Source of the DNA: Hymenopus coronatus
Taxonomy: Eukaryota > Arthropoda > Insecta > Mantodea > Hymenopodidae
Assembly: GCA_030762935.1 (NCBI GenBank)
Contig: CM060896.1
Coordinates: forward strand, 16,793,527-16,857,526
Reading direction: 5' to 3'
Length of the DNA: 64,000 bases
The notes beneath the pieces were generated by a model. The model saw nothing but the letters and a program-made list of their open reading frames with translations. It did no database searches and was not told the origin of the DNA. The translations under genes and the position numbers were made by a program. Shown one piece after another: positions 33,433-46,800 of the stretch (position 1 is the first letter of the stretch; the number at the start of each line of letters is the position of its first letter).

Positions 33433-33619
33433 AATCTTCTTTATGGATATCCAAAGCGCATGAAGGAGTATGTCCTGCTTCAAGCATCTTCAAAAACTTA
33501 CATCGGACTTCATCCGTTGGCTCCCTATGTTTTAATACTTCAGCATTGTGAATGTGATTATTATGGTTGTAGTGGAGGGTTACTAAAGTGGGCAACTCAG
33601 TAAAACCATTGACTTGTGG

Positions 33620-33700
33620 TAATAATAATAGTAATAGTAGTAGTAATAATAATAACAATAATGCTAATGATAATAATAATAATACTAATACTAAAAATAA
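33620..33700. repeat. TAA/TAG-rich trinucleotide repeat
   Basis: Imperfect AAT/AGT triplet array just outside the MULE-like exon acceptor; on the minus strand it forms a Leu-rich frame that is not a real protein. Confidence 0.85.
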
Positions 33701-33759
33701 TGAAACATTAAATTTCATCAGATTCAAAGTTTCAGTATGAAGCATATATATATATTTCC

Positions 33760-33990
33760 TTTTTTTTTTTTTTTTTGTAGTTTAACGCCCTTTAACCCAG
33801 TTGGTCATATCGGACGATAAATGAAATTGGTGAAATGATCTCAGGGTCCACGGAACCTAAAATTACTCGACATTCGTCTTCTCAGGATAAGGGAAAACCC
33901 CGAAAAAACCTTATCCAGGCAACTCACCCTAAGCGAGATTCGAACTCACGACCTTTTGAATGTGAGGCACAAATGCTACCACCACAATAC
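33760..33990 (-). mobile_element. tRNA-derived SINE, minus strand
   Basis: The T run at 33760-33776 is the tail. The minus strand begins near 33985 with GTGGTAGCATTTGTGCCTCA (A-box-like) and GGTCGTGAGTTCGAATCTCG (B box). The body includes GGTTTTTTCGGGGTTTTCCC and GGGTTAAAGGGCGTTAAACT before the tail. It belongs to a SINE family different from the others in this window and lies between the two MULE-like exon groups. Confidence 0.75.
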
Positions 33991-35288
33991 CCATAATGAA
34001 GTTTATCTAAATGTTTATAGTGGGAATTTGAGGACTTAATGGCTGATTAACAGAGCTCAAAAATACAAACTTTAAGCTGTCAAAGTTCCTTTCCACCATG
34101 AACGTTACTACTAAGAAGGACTCCAAGGAATTAGTATGGTTAAATATATTTTTTAGCAAAGCATGCAAATGGTACAGTATTTGCTTTCTTTTGTGCAAAA
34201 TACGAAAATAGATTATGTATAATATTGCTAATAATGAGAAACAAAATGAGAATAACATTTTTTTAAGCTGTTACATTTAAATGAAATTCTGTCTGAAAAA
34301 AATGACGTGCCACAGCGATATTTTGAAACTGAATAATGTAACTTCTGTTACACAGTTTGGTGTACAAGTTGCTATACGGTTTTATCCTAACAAGTTTGAA
34401 CTGTATCTTATGGCTTTCTACTTTAAAAATCAAATGACAATAAAGGGTTCTTAAATCTGCCTATTTTATATTGTGATTCCAATAAAACATTGAGAGAATT
34501 TGAAACTCAGTGTCAATGCATTTTTTATTTACTTTGGAGTGTTTTAACTTCTGTTTTACAAAGAGCATTAGAATCCACGTAACACTTATAGTAGAATTAG
34601 CAGAATGGTTTTATCTTGCTTTTTATTCTTTCCCCCTAAGCACACATTTTTGCTTTCTAAGTTGAATAATTACAAGGTCAGTTTTTCTTATCAATTGATT
34701 TAAACTATAAATAATAAAAGCTTCATAGTGACAATGTGTTGCAAACTTCAAGTTTTGGGAAGATACGGATGGTGCTCTCTGTTTTTTTACAACCAAATTT
34801 TCTATTCATGGAAAGTGTAATATATTATTAAGGAAGTTTCAGATGTTCCAGTGTTGTAAACAAAATGTGTCAAAAGTTCCACTTTTAATGGATCATAATT
34901 TACCACAGAAAGTGAAAGTTAATTAGGAACAGTAGCTTTAACTTTAATAAACTAAAAAAACTGGAATTATTGATAAATAGATTTTTCAGTGATGGATGAT
35001 ATTTGGCTATTTATAGTGCCACTCAACTATGATATTGATTCTGTGGTAGGTAAAGCAGTAATTAAATTAATTAAATATGGACATAGAAACAGTTTCACCA
35101 CGATTCAACTAATTCTACCCTTTTTGGAGAAGTATTCCTCTTGATCACAATTAAAGAATGTTTAAATGAAAATCATTATATATAAAGGCTCAACATGAAA
35201 GACAGTATAATATAATGATTGTAAGACTTCATCACAATTTAGCTTAATCATATAGTTTATATCGAATCCAAGAAATGAACTAACTAAT
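33991..35288. other. Unassigned AT-rich DNA left of the Maverick
   Basis: No coding region, RNA gene or repeat recognised. If the MULE-like exons on either side belong to one gene this is intron. Confidence 0.4.
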
Positions 35289-35294
35289 AACTAT
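35289..35294. other. Maverick target-site duplication, left copy (AACTAT)
   Basis: AACTAT immediately precedes AGTAGTATACA, and the identical hexamer follows the right end at 53044-53049. Six-base duplications are the rule for Maverick/Polinton integration. Confidence 0.9.
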
Positions 35295-35995
35295 AGTAGT
35301 ATACAAGTGCGTATAGTCCGCCAATCAGATCGTGTCGTCCTCCGAGGTGTAATGGTTAACATGCTAACTTCATATACGCAAGGTCGCGGGTTCAAACCCG
35401 GCGGAGGACGATGGATTTTTTCGGGCGTATGGCTTCCTTCGGAAGGGAAGTAAAGCCGTTGGTCCCGTGTCGTAGATTTACGGCACGTAAAAGAACCTCA
35501 AGCGTGATAGAGAGGCCTCTGAGCAAAATTAGAGTCTTTCACGCCCAATTTAGAATGGGACGCTGAGAACCATAGCAGTTAAAGAGCGTCCATAAATAAA
35601 ACGCCATTTACATTTTTTACAATCAGATCGTGCCACGTCATCTCGACTTATCAGGGAGCTTTACAATTTTAGCGGGAAATTCAAACCGCAACCAAACAAA
35701 CATTCTCTTCCTATCCAAATCATCATGGCGAATGCCTGGCCCTGGTCCCGGCCCCAGTGCCAGCCACGACCCCGGTACATCCCCTGCCGTGCCTGCGGCC
35801 ATATTTGAATGTTTATTTTTTTTGCAAGGTGAAAAAAAGTTGCTACGGTGATAATGATTTTAGAATTTTATTAGATAATCACTGAATAGGGACATTGGGA
35901 TATTGTTGCATGTGGTACCTTGGGAAGTATGAGTAGGTAAAAATAAAAACGAACGAAAGGACATATTTTGGTTAAGAACATATATTTATTTTAGC
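35295..35995 (+). repeat. Maverick left terminal inverted repeat (SINE inserted)
   Basis: Matches the inverse of 52625-53043 over about 0.4 kb once the SINE at 35335-35619 is removed. Shared landmarks are TAGTCCGCCAATCAGATCGT, TTTAGCGGGAAATTCAAACC, ATGATAATGATTTTAGAATT and GCATGTGGTACCT. The two arms differ by roughly one base in eight, so they have aged independently since insertion. Confidence 0.92.
35335..35619 (+). mobile_element. tRNA-derived SINE inside the left TIR, 13-bp target duplication
   Basis: The duplication CAATCAGATCGTG stands at 35322-35334 and 35620-35632; the right TIR has it once, so the insert borders are exact. The head retains a tRNA shape: GTCCTCC pairs with GGAGGAC as a 7-bp acceptor stem (35337-35343 with 35404-35410), TGTAATGGTTAACATG is the A-box/D-arm and GGGTTCAAACCC the T-arm/B box. 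The body has GGCTTCCTTCGGAAGGGAAG and the tail ends CATTTTTT. Anticodon not assignable. Confidence 0.88.
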
Positions 35996-36190
35996 TCAGA
36001 AAACTAGACATGTGATAATAAATTCATTATTAGGATATATGCATCATCCTTAAGCTTAAAAATAACACATATAATCTAAAATTTAATGTTAATACACGTT
36101 TTGAACTATAATCAAAACTTATTTACAATTTAGATGTATTTTTTAGAAAACAAAATATCCAACCTGTGTGCATTTCTTGATCCTTTTAAC
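35996..36190. other. Maverick interior, non-coding
   Basis: AT-rich; nothing recognised. Confidence 0.4.
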
Positions 36191-36194
36191 ATAA

Positions 36195-37240
36195 TTAAAC
36201 TTCTACATCCATTCCAAGAAGAATAAATAAAAGTTTGGTACATATTTTGCAAAACCACAAGTCCTTTAAATAAGTAATATCAGAAATAAATGAATCCTCA
36301 CACTGAATGGTTTTTGTGTTTCCAAAGCTGAAAATTTTTCTCTCTGTAACACATATAATGACAACGTTTATTATCTTCAAGTAGGTAATAATAAGCCAAT
36401 ATTTATGCTGGAAGCTCAATAGGAATTAACTGTTCTATTGAAATATGAAATTCATATACATTTTCTAGAGCATATATTTAATTGCTATAACAGGTGTCTC
36501 TGGTAAGATAAGTTAAGTTTTGTTTTCCAATAAAACGTTAGTTGCCATACCTTGGAGGAGATTTTACACAGCTCTTACAATTGCAGCTATGTTTGCTGTT
36601 ACGGTTAAACAAACGTCTATAATTGCCAGTATTATGCTCTAATTTTCAACAGTTTAATTTTGTTATACGATCACAAATGTATTTGACTAAAAATTTTTCT
36701 TTCTGAAATGACCCGATCATTACATGTTTAAGAAATCCAATGCTAATGTTTCTGAATAAGAAATCCATATCAACCCAGTTGTCTTTCATACTTACTTGGT
36801 TTTTAAGCAAAATATGTTTTACCTTAATGAAAAAGTTTTATGAATTAGATTCCAGTTTCCATACGCAGATTGAAGTTAGAAGATAACATTTTGCCGTCTT
36901 TTGAATAACTACATATGAATTGAATACATATTTACGTTCATTTACAACTACAGAATTATTTCCATAAAATAAGAAATCCAACCGTTGTTCCTCTCTGGTC
37001 CCTTCCTGTATAGCTATGTATAACTTTGCATAATTTAGTAACTGTTCCGTTTTTCCTGCTACATAGCAAGTAGCACGTATGTTTTTCCGGCACAGCCAAG
37101 ATACAATATATGATAACAGGCCAGTATTTAGGAAACCGAACAGGTTCAAATTCTTCGAGGAAATTAGTGAAACCAGTATGGCTATGAAGTAACTGGTACC
37201 TGCTAGTCAAGATATTTGAGAATTGGTCCGTTATCCACAC
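36195..37240 (-). pseudogene. Maverick minus-strand genes of unknown function (remnants)
   Basis: Broken minus-strand frames. One runs 37240 to 36838 with a frame change near 37150; it has QFSNILTSRYQLLHSHTGF, then FGFLNTGLLSYIVSWLC and YAKLYIAIQEGTREEQRLDF. A Cys-rich string KHSCNCKSCVKSPPRY lies at about 36610-36560. A 74-codon frame (36419-36195) ends with DLWFCKICTKLLFIL. No family could be named. The cysteine spacing in the last two is suggestive of zinc binding but too short to classify. They read away from the polymerase gene, as early genes do in some related elements. Confidence 0.3.
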
Positions 37241-37878
37241 AGAAAGAAAGCATGCAATTATGAAACTTTTCCGGTACTTCCAAAACCATTGCTACCTCTT
37301 AGTTTTTTCTAAATTATTTATATATACCTAAAGTAATGTATATATACTCTCACATTTCAATTAAGCAATTGTTTGATATTTAAGAAAATGCTGTTTTTAT
37401 TAGAGATATTTGACATTATTACACACATTTCTCCTGTAAAATCCCTGTCTATGCAACCACCTTTTATTTGTAAGTCTAAGAGGACTAAACTTGATTTTTC
37501 TGCTACGCCAATGTAAGTACTCTTTGGAGGTTTCTCCGAAATACCTGTTGGAATCTTTACAATTTATTGGGGATATATTTTGAATGCTTTAGGTGAGAAT
37601 ATATCTAAGCCTGCAGATTCTTACGAGCATCTCATAGGTTTTTTAATGGTAGAACTAAGCAACTTGATTTGTAGTGTAGCCAACTGAAAAGATAGAGGTA
37701 ATTGATATGTTTTGAAATTAAATAACCTAATAATTATTTGAAGTAAAGTTAATCCATACGTCCATATGTTCTTGAAAACAATGAGATAGTTTATCTTATT
37801 TGTAATTATAGAAAACTTATATTACATAAAGCCTATTACAGTGCTAAAATATAGAGAAAACTTATCTTTTTTGAAAAG
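37241..37878. other. Maverick interior, unassigned
   Basis: No readable frame of significance on either strand. Confidence 0.35.
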
Positions 37879-38175
37879 CTATAATATAGCCATTATTGGA
37901 ATTGAAGCCTGAAAACATAAAAGATTAGTGATCCAGAAATGATAGTCTATATTTTTTTGTTTCAATACCCCAAGATACTTTCTTGGCACGAAGACTGCGA
38001 TTGGTTCTTCTGTGTTAGTTTGAAGTGTAATACTTATTGATTCGTCATAAGTTGTCATCATTTTTGATGCACGTACAATATTGTAAGAGGTATTCATCTT
38101 CAAATCTCAAATTTGCGTCATTTTCGTATTTTAGATTTGTCTGAATCTGTTAGAAACTCCATTCTGCAAAGAAGA
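37879..38175 (-). pseudogene. Small conserved Maverick protein (PKRY-like), minus strand
   Basis: From ATG at 38103 the 74-codon frame has IVRASKMMTTYDESISITLQ and EEPIAVFVPRKYLGVL, followed by IDYHFWITN and ASIPIMAI. The layout (K-TTYG-like strand, VFLPKRY-like loop, short beta C-terminus) resembles small proteins repeatedly found beside polymerase B genes in arthropod Polinton-like DNA; some such proteins may bind single-stranded DNA, but that role is a guess. A plausible splice acceptor (TTCTTTGCAG|AATGGAG) precedes it near 38175. Confidence 0.4.
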
Positions 38176-38434
38176 CATAGTCTAATGAATGTCTTTGGTT
38201 TTAAAGTGTCTACTCTGAGTTAATTATGTAGCTTTTGAAGCAAGTCATATAGTGACTTAATTGGATGGTTGAAAAGCATATAAAATTGTGGTTAACAACC
38301 ATTCAAGAGAGGCTTCAGCACAGTTTAAATAATATATTAGCTCAGATATGCAACAATCAACAAAGTAAGAGAAAGTGTTATTTAAAACTCTTTAAAGAAG
38401 ATTTTAAAAAACATAATGATTGCTTACCTTGTTA

Positions 38435-38680
38435 AGTAGAGAGCTCGCGATGTTCCGCTAAGTCTGGCAAGTCTGGCGATGCTGAAGAATGTGATTGAAG
38501 TTGGCATTTTCTCGCTATTTGTACAAGCTGCTCGAATAGAAAGTTGTCTAGCCTCGAAGCGAAATGTAGGATAGCAATAAACAACTTCTTGCGGAAGCCA
38601 GCTGCGCAGGCAAATGTCAACAGAACGAGGTCTTATCTTTGTGAAAGATAAGTCCTTATATGCTATATAACGCGATCCGT
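38435..38680 (-). promoter_or_regulatory. Minus-strand promoter and putative non-coding first exon
   Basis: The minus strand has GTTATATAGCATATAAGG at about 38673-38656 (TATA-like). It is followed about 220 nt later by TTAACAAG|GTAAGCA near 38434, a good splice donor. Together with the acceptor near 38175 this gives a possible leader exon for the PKRY-like gene. Inference from signals only. Confidence 0.3.
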
Positions 38681-38898
38681 TTTGAATTATCATCACTAGC
38701 AAACCAGGCGTGTAAGGAAAATCAACATCAGCAAACCTGAAACTGCAAGGTAAGTAACATTTGTTTACTTAGTAACTAATTGATAAATCATTTTAATTTT
38801 TATTATATCTTTATTTAATATTTTTAGACAATTTACATTATGAATTTCACGTTTGTTCCTTTAACTTTTATATTTTGAATAGACAAAAGAACGATATA

Positions 38899-39633
38899 CA
38901 GGGTGTTAATGAACTATACCGAAATATTTTAACAGAATATGCAGATTACTTAAATAAGTAATTTGAGATATGAGACTTATGGCATATTTATTGAAATGTC
39001 GAAGTTACGGCCACTGGCTAATTTACCAACCATTCGAGAGCATAACACGAAAAACGAAGGGACATATTACAGCGTATCTCTCTAGCATAGTGGTTATGAT
39101 ACTGACTTTCAAGTGAAAGATAGTTTTCGAGTTCGGGTCTCGTTCACGAATCGTGGCACTTCGTCTGGAATGAAAAAAAAAAAACAATAAAAACATTTAC
39201 TCTATGACAGGAATCGAACTCACGACATTTGGGATAGCAGCTTCCCGCGTTACGCATTAAGCAGTTGATGAAACGCCTCCAGAGTAGGTTACATAACTGA
39301 AGACCGTAGTTAATGAAAGTTCAGTGTTATATTGTCAAGTGACTACTTCGAGATTTTACAGATTTTTGCGACATTAAATCTTGAGAACGCTAGTAACGAG
39401 CTGCTATGAATCAATATTTCTATTCTTGGGCAGCAGTTTTAAAGACATTCAAAGCCATTTTTTCAGCCTGCTTAGCTTTAGCACCGACTTATCGTCACCT
39501 GATACCCTCACGTTTAACACTATTTGGCTGCGTTTTGCTTATCCGCGGACCATGCATCGCCAATCTTAAATTACTTATAACAGTCACGTGCACAATCTCG
39601 CAAATTATTTTGGTGTAGTTCATTAACACCCTG
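38899..39633. mobile_element. MITE-like element, 22-bp TIRs, TA target
   Basis: The left end CAGGGTGTTAATGAACTA and the inverted right end share 21 of 22 bases, and TA flanks both sides. Comparison with the uninterrupted tandem units confirms the insertion site. Inside are two tRNA-like modules facing each other: GCATAGTGGTTATGATACTG with GAGTTCGGGTCTC (plus, 39087-39150) and, on the minus strand, GTGAGTTCGATTCCTG (39222-39207). No transposase is encoded. Confidence 0.7.
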
Positions 39634-39710
39634 TATGTAAACAGAATATTAGGGTATTAGATGTCTGCAAGAGGTATTAATGGGAAAAAGCTCTAAATAT
39701 ACAGTTTTTT

Positions 39711-40576
39711 ACTTTCTCCATACGCACTATGTACATAGTGTATAGAGAAAGTATTGCACTCCACCAAAAATTCGATACCGATATTTCACCGAAAATATAT
39801 GTTTTAGGGTCCCCAATATCCAAAAAAAGCATTTTCACAAAAAGGTCCGTGTGTGTGTGTCCGTGAACACGATAACTCAAAAACGAAAAGTCGATAAAAT
39901 ACCAAACTTGGTATTTAAGTTTAGTATCTTCCAGGGATGCGACACGAAGATTTTGAGAAAAATCCCTCCACCCCCAACTACCCTTTACATGGAACTTTTT
40001 TCGAAAATTATGATTTTCTCAAAAATGGCTCTAACGCTTTTGATTAAAATTTCGGATATCAAACATATTTACCTGACAAATGAAATGTATATCTTGAATT
40101 TTCTGGGAATAGCCTGTGAAGAGTAGTTTATTCTGGATGAATTTTACTGAATTTTGAATAACTGCTAAACGGTAAGAGATGGACAAAAGCTTACTACACA
40201 AAAAATGTAGAGCACATTAAAACACACAATTTATGTTATATACATTTTTTTCGTGGAGTTCGTCGTTTTTGTGACATTCCTTATTTTTGGTTTCTGCTAT
40301 GAAAAACGTATACTTTTCTCATACTGGAACTTGTCAACTCCTATCCATATAAACAAAGGAACTTCATTGACATAGCAACCAGCTTTTGACTATCACTTTA
40401 ACCTACGATTGTCCCTTATTTCGCTCCTACTTACAAGGATGCGAGTAATAAGACTATTTCTGCTAATTTTTTCTGATTAGCATAAAGTAAATAGAAGTAT
40501 AAGCTTTTTAAGAGTTACTTGTTGCAGGGATATGGAGAAAGTCATGTGAATGGTACACATCAGATTTTTTCTATTA
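39711..40576 (+). repeat. Palindrome-bearing repeat family, copy B
   Basis: Starts with a 42-nt near-palindrome (39711-39752): ACTTTCTCCATACGCACTAT, GT, ACATAGTGTATAGAGAAAGT. Body landmarks are CGTGAACACGATAACTCAAA, AAACTTGGTATTTAAGTTTA, CAGGGATGCGACACGAAGAT and TCCCTCCACCCCC. The end is GAGAAAGTCATGTGAATGG. It interrupts the first tandem unit of the Maverick, so its length (about 865 bp) is set by the neighbouring units. Exact terminal bases and target duplication (perhaps TTTCT) are uncertain. Confidence 0.7.
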
Positions 40577-41204
40577 TGTATTGCCTTAGAATTATTGTTA
40601 GCGTTTTTTTTTTTTTAGACAAATTGACATCGTATATTTTATATGTGTATCTTTAATTTCAAAATTTGAACTGAAAAACGATATATATATATAATAGGAA
40701 ATTATGCCTACGTAGGAGGTTTTATAGATAAAACCCTACAATATAGAGTCTTTTTTCTTATGTATTGTTTTGGAAAAATTGTTAACCATATTTCTAGACA
40801 ATTTGAAATCATTTGTACCTTAATTATTACTTTTTGATAGAAAAATAACGGTATATACGAAACAAATATTAGAGTAACAAGTGCATGCAAGAGGTATTAT
40901 TGTAAAACTCCAGCAATTTTCAGTCGTTTCCTTTGTTGTTTCGTTTACAATAATGGTCAACCAATTTTTTTTAGACAATTTGACATTGTAAATTTCACAT
41001 TTGTACCCTTAATTATTACGTTTTTTATAGAAAAAATCTTAGAATGTTCAGTCTTTTGTCTTGTTGCTTTATTTAGAGTAATTTGTAGCCCTCATTTTCT
41101 TCATTTTGGATGGAAAAAATGGATATTTGACAATTAGGGAAACTTAGGTTTTAGTATTTGAAGTTATACGGAATACAATACTTTCTCTTCTGTTTTGTTT
41201 TAGA

Positions 41205-44930
<3,726 letters not shown>

Positions 44931-44961
44931 AACCCGACTGAGCGAACCTCCTCCTCTCATT

Positions 44962-45720
44962 ATGGATTCAGAAGTGGAGAAAGCAATATTCACATAAATG
45001 AAGAACAGAAGTAATTCAAGGGGAATAAAATACTATACAAACGAGGAACTAACAAAACTTCCCTTAGAAGTGTTTGAGCAATATCCTCCCTTCGATGTAA
45101 ATTACGTGATGTACAGGTTAACCGATGAATTGAAGGAAAATCTAAGAGCATTTCGAAAACATTAAATTTCAACATCCTTTCACGCTGGTCGTTAGCGGGA
45201 GTTCGGGTTCTGGCAAGACTGTTTTTTGTGTAAATTTAGTAAAAAACTTGAAACATTTGTGCGGTGTTAGCGATTTTAAAGAAATATTGCGGTGTTATAG
45301 AGAGAAGTCCTCTGTGCCTAAGTTAGGATATTTACAATTTCATGTTGGTTTGCCCGAGTTTGGGAACCAGAAAGGAGAACCCAAACTAATCATATTAGAC
45401 GATCTGTTAAACTCTGAATATTCCAGAGAGGTGTGCGACTCGTTCAGAAAGGGAATGTAAGTGTCATTTTAATCACTCAAAGTTTGTTTCATCAAGGGAA
45501 GTACTGTAGAGATATATCCTTAAACGCTAAGTACATTGTGGTTTTCAAAAACCGCAGGGATAAGAATCAAGTAGCGTATTTAGCCAGACAGATATACCCC
45601 GAAAATTGGAAATCATTGCTTGCTGCGTATTTAGATGCTACAGAAAAACCTCACGGGTAGATGGTATTTGATCTTTGTCAGGAGACCGATAATAGATTAC
45701 GATTTAGAACCAATATTTTT
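44962..45720 (+). pseudogene. Maverick packaging ATPase (A32/FtsK-like), broken
   Basis: The gene starts MDSEVEKAIFT at 44962 with a stop at 44995. It continues in other frames through FEQYPPFDVNYVMYRLTDEL and VVSGSSGSGKTVFCVNLVKN (Walker A GSSGSGKT, about 45195). LIILDDLLNSEYS (Walker B DD, about 45395), VILITQSLFHQGKYCRDISL (sensor-like ITQ) and a C-terminal LARQIYPENWKSL follow. Frame breaks lie near 45165 and 45460. Homologues pump the genome into a preformed capsid. The catalytic residues are visible but the reading frame is not intact. Confidence 0.8.
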
Positions 45721-45744
45721 TCATCGGATCTACCTACCGTTGTA

Positions 45745-46073
45745 TATCAGCATGAGCAAGCAGATAAGATCGAACTATTACATGCTGCACGTGCTAAAAG
45801 CGCCAAACCGAAGCTGAGGAAAGCCATTTCGGAGAAGGCCGACAAAGAGTTAGTGCGGGCTATTGCTGAATGCGCCCTAAATGTTCTAAACGGCAACGGT
45901 AATGTGAGCAAATGTACCATACGCAGTCAAAGAAGGTATAAAACACACTGAGGTGAGTGGTGGATAAATCTCAAAAGATTAACAAGAACAGAAGGCTGAT
46001 AATACAAAAGGGAGGATTTCTGATTCCTGTGATGTCTGCAGTATTGACTGGACTTTCAGCCCTAATGAATCGC
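45745..46073 (+). pseudogene. Small basic Maverick protein with GGF hydrophobic tail
   Basis: Reads LLHAARAKSAKPKLRKAI, DKELVRAIAECALNVLNGNG and VSKCTIRSQRRYKTH. After a frame change it continues RRLIIQKGGFLIPVMSAVL with TGLSALMN and a stop at 46072. The basic body and a short hydrophobic GGF-type C-terminus are typical of a small protein encoded after the ATPase in arthropod Mavericks, compared by some to adenovirus core or minor capsid proteins. A TATA-like TATAAAAC (45937) lies inside its end. Function is unproven. Confidence 0.5.
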
Positions 46074-46348
46074 TAAATGTTACAAAAATCATTTCTATTT
46101 TCTCAACGGTGCTTAGGTACCCACTGATTTTTTTAAAAAAGAAGAAAATACTTAGAAAGAGAAATAATAGAGATGCATTCGAGGAACTGATGAAGTTTAA
46201 ATCTAGTGGCCGCCGCCGACCGTATCTGCCGCAGGTACAGCCGCCGCCGCCACCGCAACAGCTGCTTCGAGCTTCACCTCGCATTTCCCAGGTTAAAAAG
46301 AAGCTGTCTTCTCCTCTCCAGAAACGGAAGTGGAAGAAGAAGAAGTAG
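46074..46348 (+). pseudogene. Basic proline-rich small protein, unknown
   Basis: A 79-codon frame from 46109 has RKRNNRDAFEELMKFKS, then a GRRRPYLPQVQPPPPPQQ linker and a Lys-rich end (SSPLQKRKWKKKK). No family was recognised. Low complexity leaves open whether it is a separate gene or the N-terminal part of the next one. Confidence 0.3.
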
Positions 46349-46394
46349 AGGAGGAGCTTGAGAAGAACAGGCAAGGGCTCTGCCTTTACCGGCA

Positions 46395-46800
46395 CATAAG
46401 AAAAAATAAATATTTACCAATAGAAACTTTGGATATCTAGCAGGTCCTTTCTTAGCTCTTTATTTACACACTCCTAGAGCAACAGATACTGTATTCGGCA
46501 TTTACAAGGATAGGGATGGCAACTTTAAGATTGGAGATTCCGATATTCGTATAGAGGACAATGATTTGTACGTAAAGGATAGGTGTTTTAAGGATCTCGC
46601 GGTCTCTGGAAATTGTTAACTAGGAAAAAGGTAGATCTCTCAAAGGTCACATCTTCGGATAAGAGCAAATATAGGCAAATTCTTCTTTTAACCAACGGAC
46701 ACTTGCAGAATAATGAAGCCTTTAATCAGATTAAATCAAATAGGGGAACCAAATATAAAGAAATAATTGCCGGGTGTTTCCGTCCAAAGCCCTCGAGACG
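46395..46800 (+). pseudogene. DUF8207-like Maverick protein, broken
   Basis: Shifting frames read a short ATDTVFGIYKDRDGNFKIGD, IRIEDNDLYVKDRCFKDL, then LTRKKVDLSKVTSSDKSKY with ILLLTNGHLQNN (46613-46720). The FGI-KIG-DDI-Y-G order is the hallmark of proteins in arthropod genomes annotated as DUF8207, found next to Maverick integrases. Function is unknown. A frame change near 46612 and another near 46760 break it. Confidence 0.55.

Larger units (their letters stand above)
32460..33612 (-). pseudogene. MULE-transposase-like gene, 3' exon (split by a SINE)
   Basis: Minus-strand frames carry HNNHIHNAEVLKHREPTDEV and KMLEAGHTPSCALDIHKEDL, then SEVVFVDSSGNIDRFGCKVF (first catalytic Asp of the MULE fold). 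GGFPMGTLISTSESEAMIY, VFMTDDSTAERVALAKSFP and HVLQASWHSLW follow. After the SINE insertion at 32593-32808 the frame resumes SSSTGVSLKDKQELFFFIKR and NTEYQALASSGRYQQTV. It resembles MULE-domain proteins common in arthropod genomes. A GAT/ATG microsatellite (33393-33432) disrupts one segment and a TAA ends another at about 33331. Upstream exons of the same family lie at 55967-55487, beyond the Maverick. Whether it was a host gene or a transposon is not known. Confidence 0.65.
38825..41135 (+). repeat. Four tandem copies of an about 180-bp unit, two with insertions
   Basis: Units begin TTAGACAATTT(G)ACATT-like near 38825, 40613, 40793 and 40972. Each continues with TTCACATTTGTACC, TTAATTATTAC and TTTGATAGAAAAA. 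The interior part shares AATATTAG(A/G)GTA, GCAAGAGGTATTA and a TTGTT(A/T) end. The first unit is split by a 735-bp MITE-like element (38899-39633) and then by a palindrome-bearing repeat (39711-40576). The array lies directly upstream of the polymerase gene. Confidence 0.6.

Noticed and set aside
33332..33745. Minus-strand frame with Leu-rich start and seven His
   Set aside because: The Leu run is a triplet repeat outside the exon and the His run is a microsatellite; only the middle part is MULE-like coding sequence.
35337..35411. Possible functional tRNA gene
   Set aside because: The acceptor stem is perfect, but the anticodon stem does not pair and the sequence is the head of a SINE with a target duplication.
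45979..46395. Minus-strand frame of 138 codons in the Maverick
   Set aside because: Low-complexity shadow of the Pro/Lys-rich plus-strand frame; no motifs.
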